16,536 nucleotides of DNA from JAENVT01 sp031412355 (GCA_031412355.1 JANOCR010000108.1:1-16536); one strand, 5' to 3'; counted from the first letter of the stretch, positions 1 to 8,995 are shown. Translations and numbers: made by a program. The notes: a model not told the origin generated them from the letters alone.

Positions 1-577
1 GTGATCGTGGTGACGTCGGCGCCGACCTCGCCCGCGGCCACGTCGAAGTTCACCATCACGGTCGCGCCGTTGGCGATCGCTTCGTAGGCGAATGCCAACG
101 GCGTCGACCACGGGTCAATGATGTGTTCGTCGGGCACGACCATCCCGCCCGTCGCTCCCGGTCCGAGGTTCGGCTCGAGCTGGTACACGGTGCCCGCGTC
201 GACGACCTCCGTGTGCTGGTACCCGTTGGCCTTTGCCTTGGCATCGATGCCGGCGAGCGCTGCCGCCTGCTCGTCGTCCCATGCCACCAACAGCGCGCCG
301 ACCTCTTCGATCGAAATGCCGACAGAAGGCGCGTAGTCACGAAGCAGCGCATAGCCGCGCGCAACCAGCCGCGCCTCGGTCGACCCCGGCGCAGTGTCGA
401 AGCCTGTGTGCAGGATTGCCGTGTTGGCCTTGCTGGTCCCGGCGCCGATGTCGGGCGCAGCCTCGAGCAGTGCGATCGACAGTTCGTGGTGCGACAGCAA
501 GCGCGCCACAGCGCAGCCCACTACTCCGCCGCCGACGACGACGACGTCGTGCACCGGGTCGGCGCTGCCGTCGGTGT

Positions 578-581
<4 letters not shown>
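1..581 (-). CDS. FAD-dependent oxidoreductase, GlpA/GlpD-like (C-terminus outside window)
   Basis: Read from a GTG at 581 towards position 1, the frame stays open for about 193 residues and runs off the window, so only the N-terminal part is present. Residues 13-22 are the dinucleotide-binding start (VVVVGGGVVG), followed by an acidic residue (E40) at the expected ribose-binding place. The stretch at about 48-62 (GTSKANTAILHTGFD) is typical of the GlpA/glycerol-3-phosphate dehydrogenase branch of the DAO flavoprotein family. These enzymes oxidise sn-glycerol-3-phosphate or related 2-hydroxy acids using FAD. The start overlaps the kinase stop by 4 nt (GTGA), so translation is probably coupled and the two genes form one operon. 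A polyol-phosphate dehydrogenase partner for the kinase is the natural reading. An L-2-hydroxyglutarate oxidase-type activity is the alternative and cannot be excluded from this fragment. Confidence 0.85.
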
Positions 582-2005
<1,424 letters not shown>

Positions 2006-2012
2006 GGCAGCG

Positions 2013-2018
2013 ACACTA
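2013..2018 (-). promoter_or_regulatory. -10 box of a leaderless promoter for the FGGY kinase
   Basis: TAGTGT on the minus strand ends 7 nt before ATG 2005, and no Shine-Dalgarno sequence lies between. This is the spacing expected when transcription starts at the A of the start codon. I see no good -35 box. Confidence 0.45.
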
Positions 2019-2047
2019 TTACCGTGCGGCTGCAGGCGATCTACAGT
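2019..2047 (+). promoter_or_regulatory. Promoter of the DUF2461 gene (leaderless type)
   Basis: A -10 box TACAGT (2042-2047) lies 8 nt before ATG 2056, with a weak -35 TTACCG (2019-2024) at 17-nt spacing. There is no Shine-Dalgarno sequence. The promoter is back to back with that of the kinase inside a 50-bp divergent spacer. Confidence 0.45.
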
Positions 2048-2055
2048 CCTTGCCG

Positions 2056-2736
2056 ATGGCGTTCACAGGCTTTCCCGACGAGGCGATCCGGTTCTACGAA
2101 GGGCTGACCGCCGACAACACCCGCACGTACTGGCTGGCCAACAAGCCCGTGTTCGACCGGGCCGTGAAGGCCCCGATGCTGGCGTTGCTCGACGAGGTCG
2201 CAGACCACGGGCCGTTCCACGTGTTCCGACCGAACAAGGATGTGCGCTTCTCGAAGGACAAGACGCCGTACAAAGATCACATCGGCGCCTACGGCGAGTC
2301 GGAAGGCGGGGCAGGTTTCTACGTGCAGTTTTCGGCGACGGGGATGATCGTCGGCTCCGGCTACTACGACATGGCCAGCGACCAGCTCGACCGGTTTCGT
2401 CAGGCGCTCGATGGGGACGCAGTGGGCACAGAGATCGTCGCCATCACCGAGACCCTGCGCAAGAAGGGCCTGGAGATCAGTGCGATCAGTGCGTTGAAGA
2501 CGGCGCCGCGCGGGTACGCACGCGACCACCCGCGGATCGAGTTGTTGCGATTGAAGGGTCTGGTGGCAACGCGCCAATGGAAGCCGGCGCGCTGGATGCA
2601 GACGAAGGCAGTCGTCGATCGCGTGCGCGAGGCGTGGGACGTGGCAGCGCCGATGAACGCGTGGCTCGACGCGCACGTCGGCCCATCGACACTCGCCCCC
2701 GACGACGGCGAGATGGCCCGCTTCGGCTCGCGTTAA
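2056..2736 (+). CDS. DUF2461 (TIGR02453-type) family protein
   Basis: This 226-residue protein belongs to the DUF2461 family. It has the family N-terminus (GFPDEAIRFYEGL, then NTRTYWLANKPVFDRAVKAPM) and the diagnostic motif KDVRFSKDKTPYKDHIGAYG at about 60-79. Family proteins are about 220 residues, so this one is full length. It has no signal peptide or membrane segment and is probably cytosolic. The biochemical function of the family is not known to me, and I do not assign one. The frame is open upstream of 2056, but the family homology begins at this methionine and a TACAGT -10 box lies 8 nt before it. It is transcribed away from the kinase and towards the ATPase gene, and appears to be a single-gene unit. 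Confidence 0.9.
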   Translation: MAFTGFPDEAIRFYEGLTADNTRTYWLANKPVFDRAVKAPMLALLDEVADHGPFHVFRPNKDVRFSKDKTPYKDHIGAYGESEGGAGFYVQFSATGMIVGSGYYDMASDQLDRFRQALDGDAVGTEIVAITETLRKKGLEISAISALKTAPRGYARDHPRIELLRLKGLVATRQWKPARWMQTKAVVDRVREAWDVAAPMNAWLDAHVGPSTLAPDDGEMARFGSR

Positions 2737-2795
2737 GTCTCAGCGCCCCGTGTTGGTGCCACGACGTAAGGATTGGTGGTGGGTCGCTCGTCCAG

Positions 2796-2821
2796 CGCTC
2801 TCGGTGTCAGCTCATAGAGCG
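2796..2821 (+). terminator. Possible hairpin terminator after the DUF2461 gene
   Basis: Perfect 6-bp inverted repeat CGCTCT (2796-2801) and AGAGCG (2816-2821) around a 14-nt loop, in the 180-bp spacer between two convergent genes. No T-run follows, so only a weak or factor-assisted terminator is supported. A shorter repeat, CTGAC-N5-GTCAG, lies at 2838-2852. Nothing else is recognisable in the spacer. Confidence 0.2.
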
Positions 2822-2916
2822 GATGTCGTTGTAGGAACTGACAGGGAGTCAGCACGGCGCCCTAGTCAACCGCCTGTTCGCCGCTTGCACCCTCGCTCGA
2901 GAAGGGAGTCGGGGGG

Positions 2917-5313
2917 CTACGGCACCGGGATCCAGACGAGGGCGATCTGGGTGACTTTGACATCGGTGCGTTCCAGCCCGACCTGCAACGTCGTGATGTT
3001 CTTGGCCGTGGCCATCCACTTGGCGTCGATGTCGGTGATTTCCTGGGTCAGTTCCGCCTCGAGGTCCTCGAGCTGCCGGTGTAGGCCTTCGAGCTTGTTC
3101 TCTGCGGCATCGAGACGATCGCCTGCCGCGGCGGTGCGCGATCGTCGCCCGGCAGCGGTACCCGCTTTCCCGAGCACCGAACCGAGCAGCCCGCCACGGC
3201 TGCGGCGCCCACCCAACAGGCCGCCGAGCACCGAGCCAACGGTCGACAACATCTCTTCGCTACGACGACCTTTCTGCTGAGTCTCCAACAGTTCGGCGCG
3301 GTCCTCGGCTGCCTGGATCTGAGCATGCAGCCGGGTGACCTTGCCGGCGTACTTGTCGCGCAATTCGGCTGTTTCTCTGTCGGCCAGATCGTTGGCGACA
3401 ACGAGGCATCGAGTCGTGAACTGCTCAACCCCTTCGGCCGGCCGGCCATACAACTTGAGGTCGCGGTTGGCCACCAGATCGACGGTGCGCGACCTGACCA
3501 GTGCGTCGATCAGGTCCCGCTCGACCCGAGTCCAGAATGCCTTGGTCTTCACCGGTGCGTTCGGCAACCGGTACACGCATGGGATCGGTGCTTCGGGTCG
3601 CAGGTCGCGATCGTCGTAGTCGACCGCGACCTGCCGCGAGGCGTCTACGGGGTCGGCGAGTGGAAAGACGACCGCCTCGTACTCCTCGTCATGGACGAGG
3701 TCGGCCTTGTCGTCGTCGTAGCGAAGCGCAACCCGCGCGACGACGGACGCCTCGTACCGCCCGCCACGAGGATCGCCGCCGATCGTGGCGAGCCATGGCG
3801 CGGCGATGTCAGCCCACCGCACCGCCACGCCGGCAGCGATCTCCGGCAGCACAGCGGTCTCGTCGTTACTGGTGGAGGTACTGGCCTCCGCTTCGCTTCG
3901 GCTGCTCCCGCCTTGGGTCGGCGCGCTCGCCAGCTGCTTCTGGTCGGCCATCAGCAACGCGATCTGGTCTCTTGTGAGCGGGCCGCGGAGGTAGCTCATC
4001 GCCCAGCGGGTGGTGAACACCTCGGGGTGGTCCTTGCCCGCGCGGCGAAGCACGAACTCGCGCTTGGCCAGGCCGGCGATGGTGTTGCCGACCTCGTTCA
4101 CGTCCACACCGCCGCTGGCGGCGCTCATTCCGTCCAGCAGACGCTGCTTGTCCTGTTCGGTCTGCAACCGACCGATCATCCATGTGCCGGCGTTCGACAG
4201 CGCCTTGTAGTCGACATCGACGGGGTTCTGGGTGCTCAGCACCACGCCGACACCGAACGCTCTGGCCTGCTTCATCAAGGTCATGATCGGCTTCTTGGTC
4301 GGCGGCATCGCGGTCGGCGGCAGGTACCCGGCGACCTCGTCCATGTACAGCAGTGCGCGCAGATCGGTCGTGCCGCTCTGCTTGCGCATCCACGTGACCA
4401 GCTTCGACAGGATCAGGGTGGTGACGAACTGGCGCTCCTGATCACTGAGGTGCGCGGTGGTCACGATGGCGCAGCGCGGCTTGCCGTCGGCAGTCCTCAA
4501 CATCGTGCCGATGTCGAGTGGCGGACCGGAGATCCACGCGCCGAACGATGGTGAGGCAAGCAGGCCGTTGAGCCTGATTGCGAACGCCATGCGATCCTTC
4601 TGCGGGAAGAACTGGTCGAGCTCGAACACCCCCAGCTTTCGAATCGGTGGCTGTTGGATCATCCCGACCAATGTCGGCAGATCGAGACTTCGCCCTGCCG
4701 TCCACTCGTTGAGAATCAGGTTCGACAGCAAGATGTGCTCGCGACTCGACAACGGGTCGGCATCGACGTCGACCAGGCTCAGCAGGCCGCTGACAAATCC
4801 TTCGATCTCGTCGCCGACAACCTCGGCGTCTTCGACATCGGATGGCGCCTGCAGCGAGCCGACAATGTTCAGCGCCACGCCGGCGCTGGAACCCGGCGTG
4901 TAGATCGTGAAGGTGACCTTGTCGCGCAGTTCTGCGATGCGGTCAGACGCGATGCCCCAGGCACCGAGCCCGTCGGTCCACGCAGTGGCCTGCGTCGCGG
5001 CGAACTCGGCTACCGACTGACCAGCCTTCATGGCATCGCCTTCGTTGACCCACGGCTCGAAGTCGCTCGCCGCCAACTGGGGAAACGTCAGGCACAGGTT
5101 GGTCAGATCGCCTTTCGGATCGATCAGCAGCGCCGGCACACCTGCGTTGAGCGCTTCTTCGACCAACACGATCCCCAGCCCGGTCTTGCCCGACCCGGTC
5201 ATGCCGACGATCACTCCGTGAGTGGTGAAGTCTCCCGACGCGATCGTGGTCAGCGCGTGAGTGCGCTCGTGCTTGGCCGGGTCGATCTGCCCGCCGAGGA
5301 GGAAGTCAGCCAT
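2917..5313 (-). CDS. HerA/FtsK-type P-loop ATPase with coiled-coil C-terminus
   Basis: This 798-residue protein carries a HerA-like ATPase core. Walker A is GMTGSGKT (37-44), IDPKGDL follows at 64-70, and Walker B is LLYMDE (321-326). Next comes STQNPVDVDYKALSNAGTWM (about 360-379), the pattern typical of HerA-type DNA pumps and helicases. A poorly conserved middle domain follows. The last 190 or so residues hold two predicted coiled-coil stretches separated by a Gly/Arg-rich hydrophobic segment. HerA-family ATPases usually translocate DNA as hexamers, but no nurA-like nuclease gene is adjacent, so the role is open. I prefer ATG 5313 over ATG 5340 because a TAACGT -10 box (5321-5326) ends 7 nt before it and would leave the earlier ATG untranscribed. 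The upstream neighbour in the same direction is the SufR-like regulator. Confidence 0.85.
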   Translation of the reverse strand: MADFLLGGQIDPAKHERTHALTTIASGDFTTHGVIVGMTGSGKTGLGIVLVEEALNAGVPALLIDPKGDLTNLCLTFPQLAASDFEPWVNEGDAMKAGQSVAEFAATQATAWTDGLGAWGIASDRIAELRDKVTFTIYTPGSSAGVALNIVGSLQAPSDVEDAEVVGDEIEGFVSGLLSLVDVDADPLSSREHILLSNLILNEWTAGRSLDLPTLVGMIQQPPIRKLGVFELDQFFPQKDRMAFAIRLNGLLASPSFGAWISGPPLDIGTMLRTADGKPRCAIVTTAHLSDQERQFVTTLILSKLVTWMRKQSGTTDLRALLYMDEVAGYLPPTAMPPTKKPIMTLMKQARAFGVGVVLSTQNPVDVDYKALSNAGTWMIGRLQTEQDKQRLLDGMSAASGGVDVNEVGNTIAGLAKREFVLRRAGKDHPEVFTTRWAMSYLRGPLTRDQIALLMADQKQLASAPTQGGSSRSEAEASTSTSNDETAVLPEIAAGVAVRWADIAAPWLATIGGDPRGGRYEASVVARVALRYDDDKADLVHDEEYEAVVFPLADPVDASRQVAVDYDDRDLRPEAPIPCVYRLPNAPVKTKAFWTRVERDLIDALVRSRTVDLVANRDLKLYGRPAEGVEQFTTRCLVVANDLADRETAELRDKYAGKVTRLHAQIQAAEDRAELLETQQKGRRSEEMLSTVGSVLGGLLGGRRSRGGLLGSVLGKAGTAAGRRSRTAAAGDRLDAAENKLEGLHRQLEDLEAELTQEITDIDAKWMATAKNITTLQVGLERTDVKVTQIALVWIPVP

Positions 5314-5320
5314 GGCGGGC

Positions 5321-5349
5321 ACGTTACCCCGGCCCCCCATGTGGGTGAA
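5321..5349 (-). promoter_or_regulatory. Leaderless promoter of the HerA-like ATPase
   Basis: Minus-strand TTCACC (5344-5349, 4 of 6 matches to TTGACA), a 17-nt spacer, then TAACGT (5321-5326) ending 7 nt before ATG 5313. It lies in the short gap after the regulator gene, so the ATPase can be transcribed independently. Confidence 0.5.
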
Positions 5350-5370
5350 CGAGAATCAGGATGGGCGGTG

Positions 5371-6009
5371 TCAGGGTGCCGTCGCCTCGACGCGGTACGC
5401 ACACCGGCGATCCCCGGCGAGGACGTGCTGCGTGCGAGTGACCGTGACGCCGGTTCCCAGCGCACGGCGGAACACGTCGAGCTCCGCACTACACAGTGCA
5501 CCGCATGCCGCGGCGGCGTCGCGGATAGGGCAGTGGTGTTCGATCAACAAGAACGCATCGCCGTCGACGCGTACCTCGGCCAAGTAGCCCTCATCCGAGC
5601 GAATGTCGGCCAGGCGCTGCATGCGCTCGCCCACATCGGCCCCGTCGGCCAGGGCGAGTGCATAGCCCGCTGCCTGTCTGTCGGATCTGGCGGCGATCAC
5701 GCGATCAAGCGCGTCATCGCCTAGTGCGGATCGCACAGAGCCGAGCAGATCAACGCTCAACTCGCCGTGCCGATCGGGGAAGGCGGTTGCCGCCGCGGCG
5801 GCCAACTGCCAGTGCACCGGTGGGCGCCCGCGACCGGTTGGTTCGGCCATCGACCGAGTGACCAGCCCGGCCTCCTCGAGCGCGTCGAGGTGCTGCCGCA
5901 ACGCCGTGTCGGTCAGTCTGAACTCGTTGGCGAGATCGGTCGCCGTTGCCGACTCGACGCGCTTCAGGCGTTCGATGATCCGCCGCTTGGTGTCGGACAG
6001 GTCGGGCAC
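5371..6009 (-). CDS. SufR-like winged-helix transcriptional regulator with cysteine cluster
   Basis: This 212-residue protein has an N-terminal winged helix (LSDTKRRIIERLKRVESATATDLANEF..TALRQHLDALEEAGLV, about 4-50) with a Gly/Arg-rich wing (TGRGRPPVHW). Its C-terminal half carries cysteines C160, C169, C173 and C203 in the context HHCPI...CGALCSAEL...GDRRCAY. The C160-X12-C173 spacing and a third cysteine 29 residues on resemble the Fe-S cluster ligands of SufR repressors; the last spacing is about two residues longer than I remember for SufR. It probably senses Fe-S status or redox state and represses its targets. No suf genes are adjacent; it is divergent from two PLP enzymes. GTG 6009 is preferred because a TACAAT -10 box overlaps ATG 6018 and sits 7 nt before the GTG. 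ATG 6018 is the conventional alternative and adds three residues. Confidence 0.8.
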   Translation of the reverse strand: MPDLSDTKRRIIERLKRVESATATDLANEFRLTDTALRQHLDALEEAGLVTRSMAEPTGRGRPPVHWQLAAAAATAFPDRHGELSVDLLGSVRSALGDDALDRVIAARSDRQAAGYALALADGADVGERMQRLADIRSDEGYLAEVRVDGDAFLLIEHHCPIRDAAAACGALCSAELDVFRRALGTGVTVTRTQHVLAGDRRCAYRVEATAP

Positions 6010-6016
6010 CCCGAGC

Positions 6017-6045
6017 ATTGTACCCCGCGACCAGTTATTTCGGAA
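6017..6045 (-). promoter_or_regulatory. Promoter of the SufR-like regulator (leaderless type)
   Basis: Minus-strand -35 TTCCGA (6040-6045), 17-nt spacer, and -10 TACAAT (6017-6022), which is 5 of 6 to the consensus. The -10 ends 7 nt before GTG 6009. The -35 overlaps an inverted repeat, consistent with autorepression. Confidence 0.45.
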
Positions 6046-6059
6046 GCAGTGCCTTGCTT
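6044..6059. promoter_or_regulatory. Candidate operator between the regulator and PLP genes
   Basis: Perfect inverted repeat AAGCA-N6-TGCTT in the 111-bp spacer between the divergent genes, overlapping the regulator -35 box. The arm length and 6-nt spacing resemble the CAAC-N6-GTTG site known for cyanobacterial SufR, although the arm sequence differs. A second small palindrome, TTTG-A-CAAA (6101-6109), followed by TGTACA (6111-6116), lies just before the PLP gene start. Confidence 0.35.
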
Positions 6060-6120
6060 AATCGGCCGTCGCTGCGGAAATGCGCGTCATTGCGATCGGC
6101 TTTGACAAAATGTACAGATC

Positions 6121-7638
6121 ATGACCAGTGCCGAACAGACCGCCATCGCCCTGGAGAATCAGTTCGGATTGGCCGATCGTGTCGTCGACGAGGGAGCGCT
6201 GGCCAACAGCGTTCGACGATTTCGCGAGCAACACATCACGCTGCCGACGTTCGCCCAGTTGGCCGATCCCTCCACGATCGATCAGGGTCGGATCGGCGAC
6301 GCCGACAGGAACGGTCCCGACCCGCGGAACCTGTGGCGGGTGCATTGGTACAACGACCTCACCGGCGGTCGAGTGGAGGTACCCGATCACGTCGTGCTGC
6401 CCAAGAGCCTGACGGGTATCGACAGTCCGATCATCGTCGTCTTCGGTGACCGGTTTCCCATGATCACGGCCCACAAGGTGTTGGCCGCATACGCGTGCTT
6501 GGCGCCACGGGTGGTGACGGGACAGTTCGACCCCACCCGGCACCGGGCGATCTGGCCGTCGACGGGAAACTACGCGCGCGGTGGCATCGCGATCAGTCGG
6601 ATCATGGCGAGTCGAGGCGTGGCGATCCTGCCGGCTGGGATGAGTCAGGAGCGCTTCGATTGGCTCGACGAGTGGTGCGCCAACCCGGCCGAGGATGTGA
6701 TCAAGACCGTTGGCACGGAGAGCAACGTCAAGGAGATCTACGACGCATGCAACCTGTTGGCCAAGGATCCGACGAACTTCGTGCTGAACCAATTCTGCGA
6801 ATTCGGTAACCACCTCGCCCACTACGAAGTCACCGGCCGCGCCCTGGCGCATGTATTCGAGCGGGTGCGCGACGCGAGCGGTCGCGATCTGCGGCTTGCC
6901 GCGTTCACCAGCGCAACGGGATCCGCCGGCACGATTGCGGCTGGCGACCGGTTGAAGGACAACTACGGCACGAAGATCGTCGCCGTCGAGGCGCTGGAGT
7001 GCCCGACGTTGCTCGAGAACGGGTTCGGCGAGCACAACATCCAAGGAATCGGCGACAAGCACGTGCCGCTGATCCACAACGTGATGAACACCGATGTCGT
7101 GGTGGCGGTCAGCGATCGGGCGACCGACCAGTTGCAGGTGATGTTCAACACCGATGACGGCCTCGGGTACCTCGCCGACCGCCGACTCGTGCCGCAAGCC
7201 GTGCTGCAGACCCTGCAGCACTTCGGCCTAAGCAGCATCTGCAATGTGTTGGCAGCAATCACCACCGCCAAGCTCCTCAGCCTCGGGCCCGACGACGCCG
7301 TGATCACGGTCGCCACCGACGGCGCCGCGTTGTACTCCAGCGAGAGCGACAAGATCACGGCGCGCGACTTCGGTGGGGGCTTCACCAATCTCGACGCCGC
7401 CGCAGTGTGGGGCCAGCACCTGGCAAATGTGTCGACGGCGCACGCCATCGAATGCGGCGAACGAGATCGCACACGGATCTTCAACCTCGGGTACTACACC
7501 TGGGTCGAGCAGCAGGGCACGCCGTTCGACCTGTTCGAAGCGCGCCGCTCACAGGAGTTCTGGCGCGGGCTCCGGCGGTTCCTCCCCGTTTGGGACGAGA
7601 TGATCGACGAGTTCAACGCCTCCGTCGCGGCAGGCTGA
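6121..7638 (+). CDS. Fold-type II PLP enzyme, cysteine synthase-like, large variant
   Basis: This 505-residue protein is in the cysteine synthase/tryptophan synthase-beta superfamily. The probable PLP lysine is K119 in MITAHKVLAAY, STGNYARGG (147-155) is the asparagine loop that binds the substrate carboxylate, and TSATGSAGTI (263-272) is the glycine-rich phosphate-binding loop. GEHNIQGIGDKHVPL (303-317) is the counterpart of the GxHxIQGIG segment of cysteine synthases. It is much longer than a standard cysteine synthase (about 310 residues), with about 100 extra N-terminal residues and a long C-terminal region. I recognise the family but know no assigned reaction; beta-replacement or beta-elimination on a cysteine- or serine-type substrate is the inference. 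ATG 6121 is the first start after an in-frame stop at 6103. It has neither a Shine-Dalgarno sequence nor a TAnnnT box. The next PLP gene follows after 4 nt. Confidence 0.85.
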   Translation: MTSAEQTAIALENQFGLADRVVDEGALANSVRRFREQHITLPTFAQLADPSTIDQGRIGDADRNGPDPRNLWRVHWYNDLTGGRVEVPDHVVLPKSLTGIDSPIIVVFGDRFPMITAHKVLAAYACLAPRVVTGQFDPTRHRAIWPSTGNYARGGIAISRIMASRGVAILPAGMSQERFDWLDEWCANPAEDVIKTVGTESNVKEIYDACNLLAKDPTNFVLNQFCEFGNHLAHYEVTGRALAHVFERVRDASGRDLRLAAFTSATGSAGTIAAGDRLKDNYGTKIVAVEALECPTLLENGFGEHNIQGIGDKHVPLIHNVMNTDVVVAVSDRATDQLQVMFNTDDGLGYLADRRLVPQAVLQTLQHFGLSSICNVLAAITTAKLLSLGPDDAVITVATDGAALYSSESDKITARDFGGGFTNLDAAAVWGQHLANVSTAHAIECGERDRTRIFNLGYYTWVEQQGTPFDLFEARRSQEFWRGLRRFLPVWDEMIDEFNASVAAG

Positions 7639-7642
7639 ACCG

Positions 7643-8956
7643 ATGGAGATGGCCCTCGCCGCAGGATGGTCGTGCGCGGTGTGTGGCGCCTCCGTCGACA
7701 TCGCCCAACCGCTGAGTTGGCGATGTCCCAACGCGACGGACTCGGATCGTCATCACGTTCTGCAACTGGTGCAAGGCCTCGCCCCTCTTCGTGGCACAGA
7801 CGATCCCAACCCGTTCGTGGCCTTCCGCCGGTACCTCGCTTGGGACAGTTTCGCGGCGGCGAACGGAATGACCGAAGCCGCGCGAACGGCATTGGTTCGC
7901 CAGATCGATTCCGATGTGGCAGGCGTCGCAGGAACGGGCTTTCACGTCACGCCGTTCGAGCGAGCCGATGCCTTGAGTGATGCCCTGCACTTCGACATGG
8001 ATGGTGGCGTGTGGGTGAAGGACGAGACCGGCCAGGTCGCGGGCAGCCACAAGGCACGGCACCTCCTGACGATTCTGCTCCACCTGCTGACCGCTGAGAC
8101 TCTGGACCTTGCTCCGTGGACCGATGCCGCCGATCGACCGCCGCTGGCGATCGCCTCGTGTGGAAATGCTGCCTACGCAGCAGCGACCCTGGCGACCGCA
8201 GCGAGATGGCCTCTGCGGGTCTTTGTGCCAACGAACGCGGATCCTGTCGTGTTGGCTCTGCTTGTCGAACTGCGCGCCGAGATCGTCGTGTGTCCTCGTC
8301 GATCTGCCGACCCACCGGGGGACCCTTGCATCCATCGCTTTCGCGAGGCGGTGGCCGCCGGGGCAATTCCGTTCACCGTGCAGGGACCCGAGAACGCATG
8401 GTGCCTCGACGGCGGGCGCACCATCGGATGGGAGATGGCACGCCAGTTCGAAGAACACGTGATCGGACCTCCGCTCGATCGCATCTTCATCCAAGTCGGT
8501 GCGGGCACGTTCGCGGCCACGACGATGTCCGGCTTCACGATGAGCGGGGTGACGCCACGGCTACACGCTGTACAGACCGACAGCTGCGCGCCATTGGAGC
8601 GGGCCTATGCCAAGGCTCGACAGCCGGGTGGGGCCGCGGCGATGGCTGCGCACTGGGGTGAGTACATGTGGCCGTGGGAACAGGTCGGCCACTCGGCCGC
8701 CGACGGAATCCTCGACGATGAAACGTACGACTGGGTCCCGGTGGTGCGCGCCATGCTCGATGGCAATGGATCGCCGGTAGTCGTGCCCGAATCGCGAGTC
8801 GCTGAAGCCAACGAACTGGTGCGGGCGACCACGAGCGTCAACGCGTCGCACACGGGCACGGCAGGGTTGGCAGGACTGCTTGCGGTACGCGACGAGGTCG
8901 CCGCGGACGAACGTGTCGCCGTGATCTTCAGCGGAGTGGCCAGGGTCGGTCCGTAG
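7643..8956 (+). CDS. Fold-type II PLP enzyme, threonine synthase-like
   Basis: This 437-residue protein begins with a zinc-ribbon-like segment (C11-x2-C14 and C28, as in the N-terminus of many threonine synthases; the usual fourth cysteine is not obvious, with H37/H38 nearby). The PLP lysine is K137 in DETGQVAGSHKARH, SCGNAAYAA (172-180) is the substrate loop, and QVGAGTFAATT (284-294) is the glycine-rich phosphate-binding loop. The overall pattern resembles threonine synthase and threonine dehydratase-type enzymes. No homoserine kinase or dehydrogenase gene is nearby, and the tight linkage with another PLP enzyme argues for a specialised role rather than housekeeping threonine synthesis. It begins 4 nt after the upstream stop, so the two are almost certainly co-transcribed. 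ATG 7649 is an alternative start two codons later. Confidence 0.85.
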   Translation: MEMALAAGWSCAVCGASVDIAQPLSWRCPNATDSDRHHVLQLVQGLAPLRGTDDPNPFVAFRRYLAWDSFAAANGMTEAARTALVRQIDSDVAGVAGTGFHVTPFERADALSDALHFDMDGGVWVKDETGQVAGSHKARHLLTILLHLLTAETLDLAPWTDAADRPPLAIASCGNAAYAAATLATAARWPLRVFVPTNADPVVLALLVELRAEIVVCPRRSADPPGDPCIHRFREAVAAGAIPFTVQGPENAWCLDGGRTIGWEMARQFEEHVIGPPLDRIFIQVGAGTFAATTMSGFTMSGVTPRLHAVQTDSCAPLERAYAKARQPGGAAAMAAHWGEYMWPWEQVGHSAADGILDDETYDWVPVVRAMLDGNGSPVVVPESRVAEANELVRATTSVNASHTGTAGLAGLLAVRDEVAADERVAVIFSGVARVGP

Positions 8957-8982
8957 GCCTCGCGTGGTTGCCGAGTGGGCGG

Positions 8983-8988
8983 TAGCGT
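8983..8988 (+). promoter_or_regulatory. -10 box of a leaderless clpP promoter
   Basis: TAGCGT ends 7 nt before ATG 8996, with no Shine-Dalgarno sequence. It lies in the short gap after the second PLP gene and so could give clpP its own transcript. I see no clear -35 box. Confidence 0.4.
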
Positions 8989-8995
8989 GGACGTC

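Noticed and set aside
2737..2916. Convergent 180-bp spacer inspected for a tRNA, small RNA or gene remnant
   Set aside because: No cloverleaf, no plausible short coding frame and no repeat was seen, only two weak inverted repeats.
6102..6107. TTGACA just upstream of the first PLP gene as a -35 box
   Set aside because: A -10 at normal spacing would fall at about 6125, inside the gene downstream of the start codon. It is more likely part of the TTTG-A-CAAA palindrome or chance.
6058..7221. 387-codon minus-strand frame antisense to the first PLP gene
   Set aside because: No recognisable protein features; the plus-strand enzyme is clearly real.
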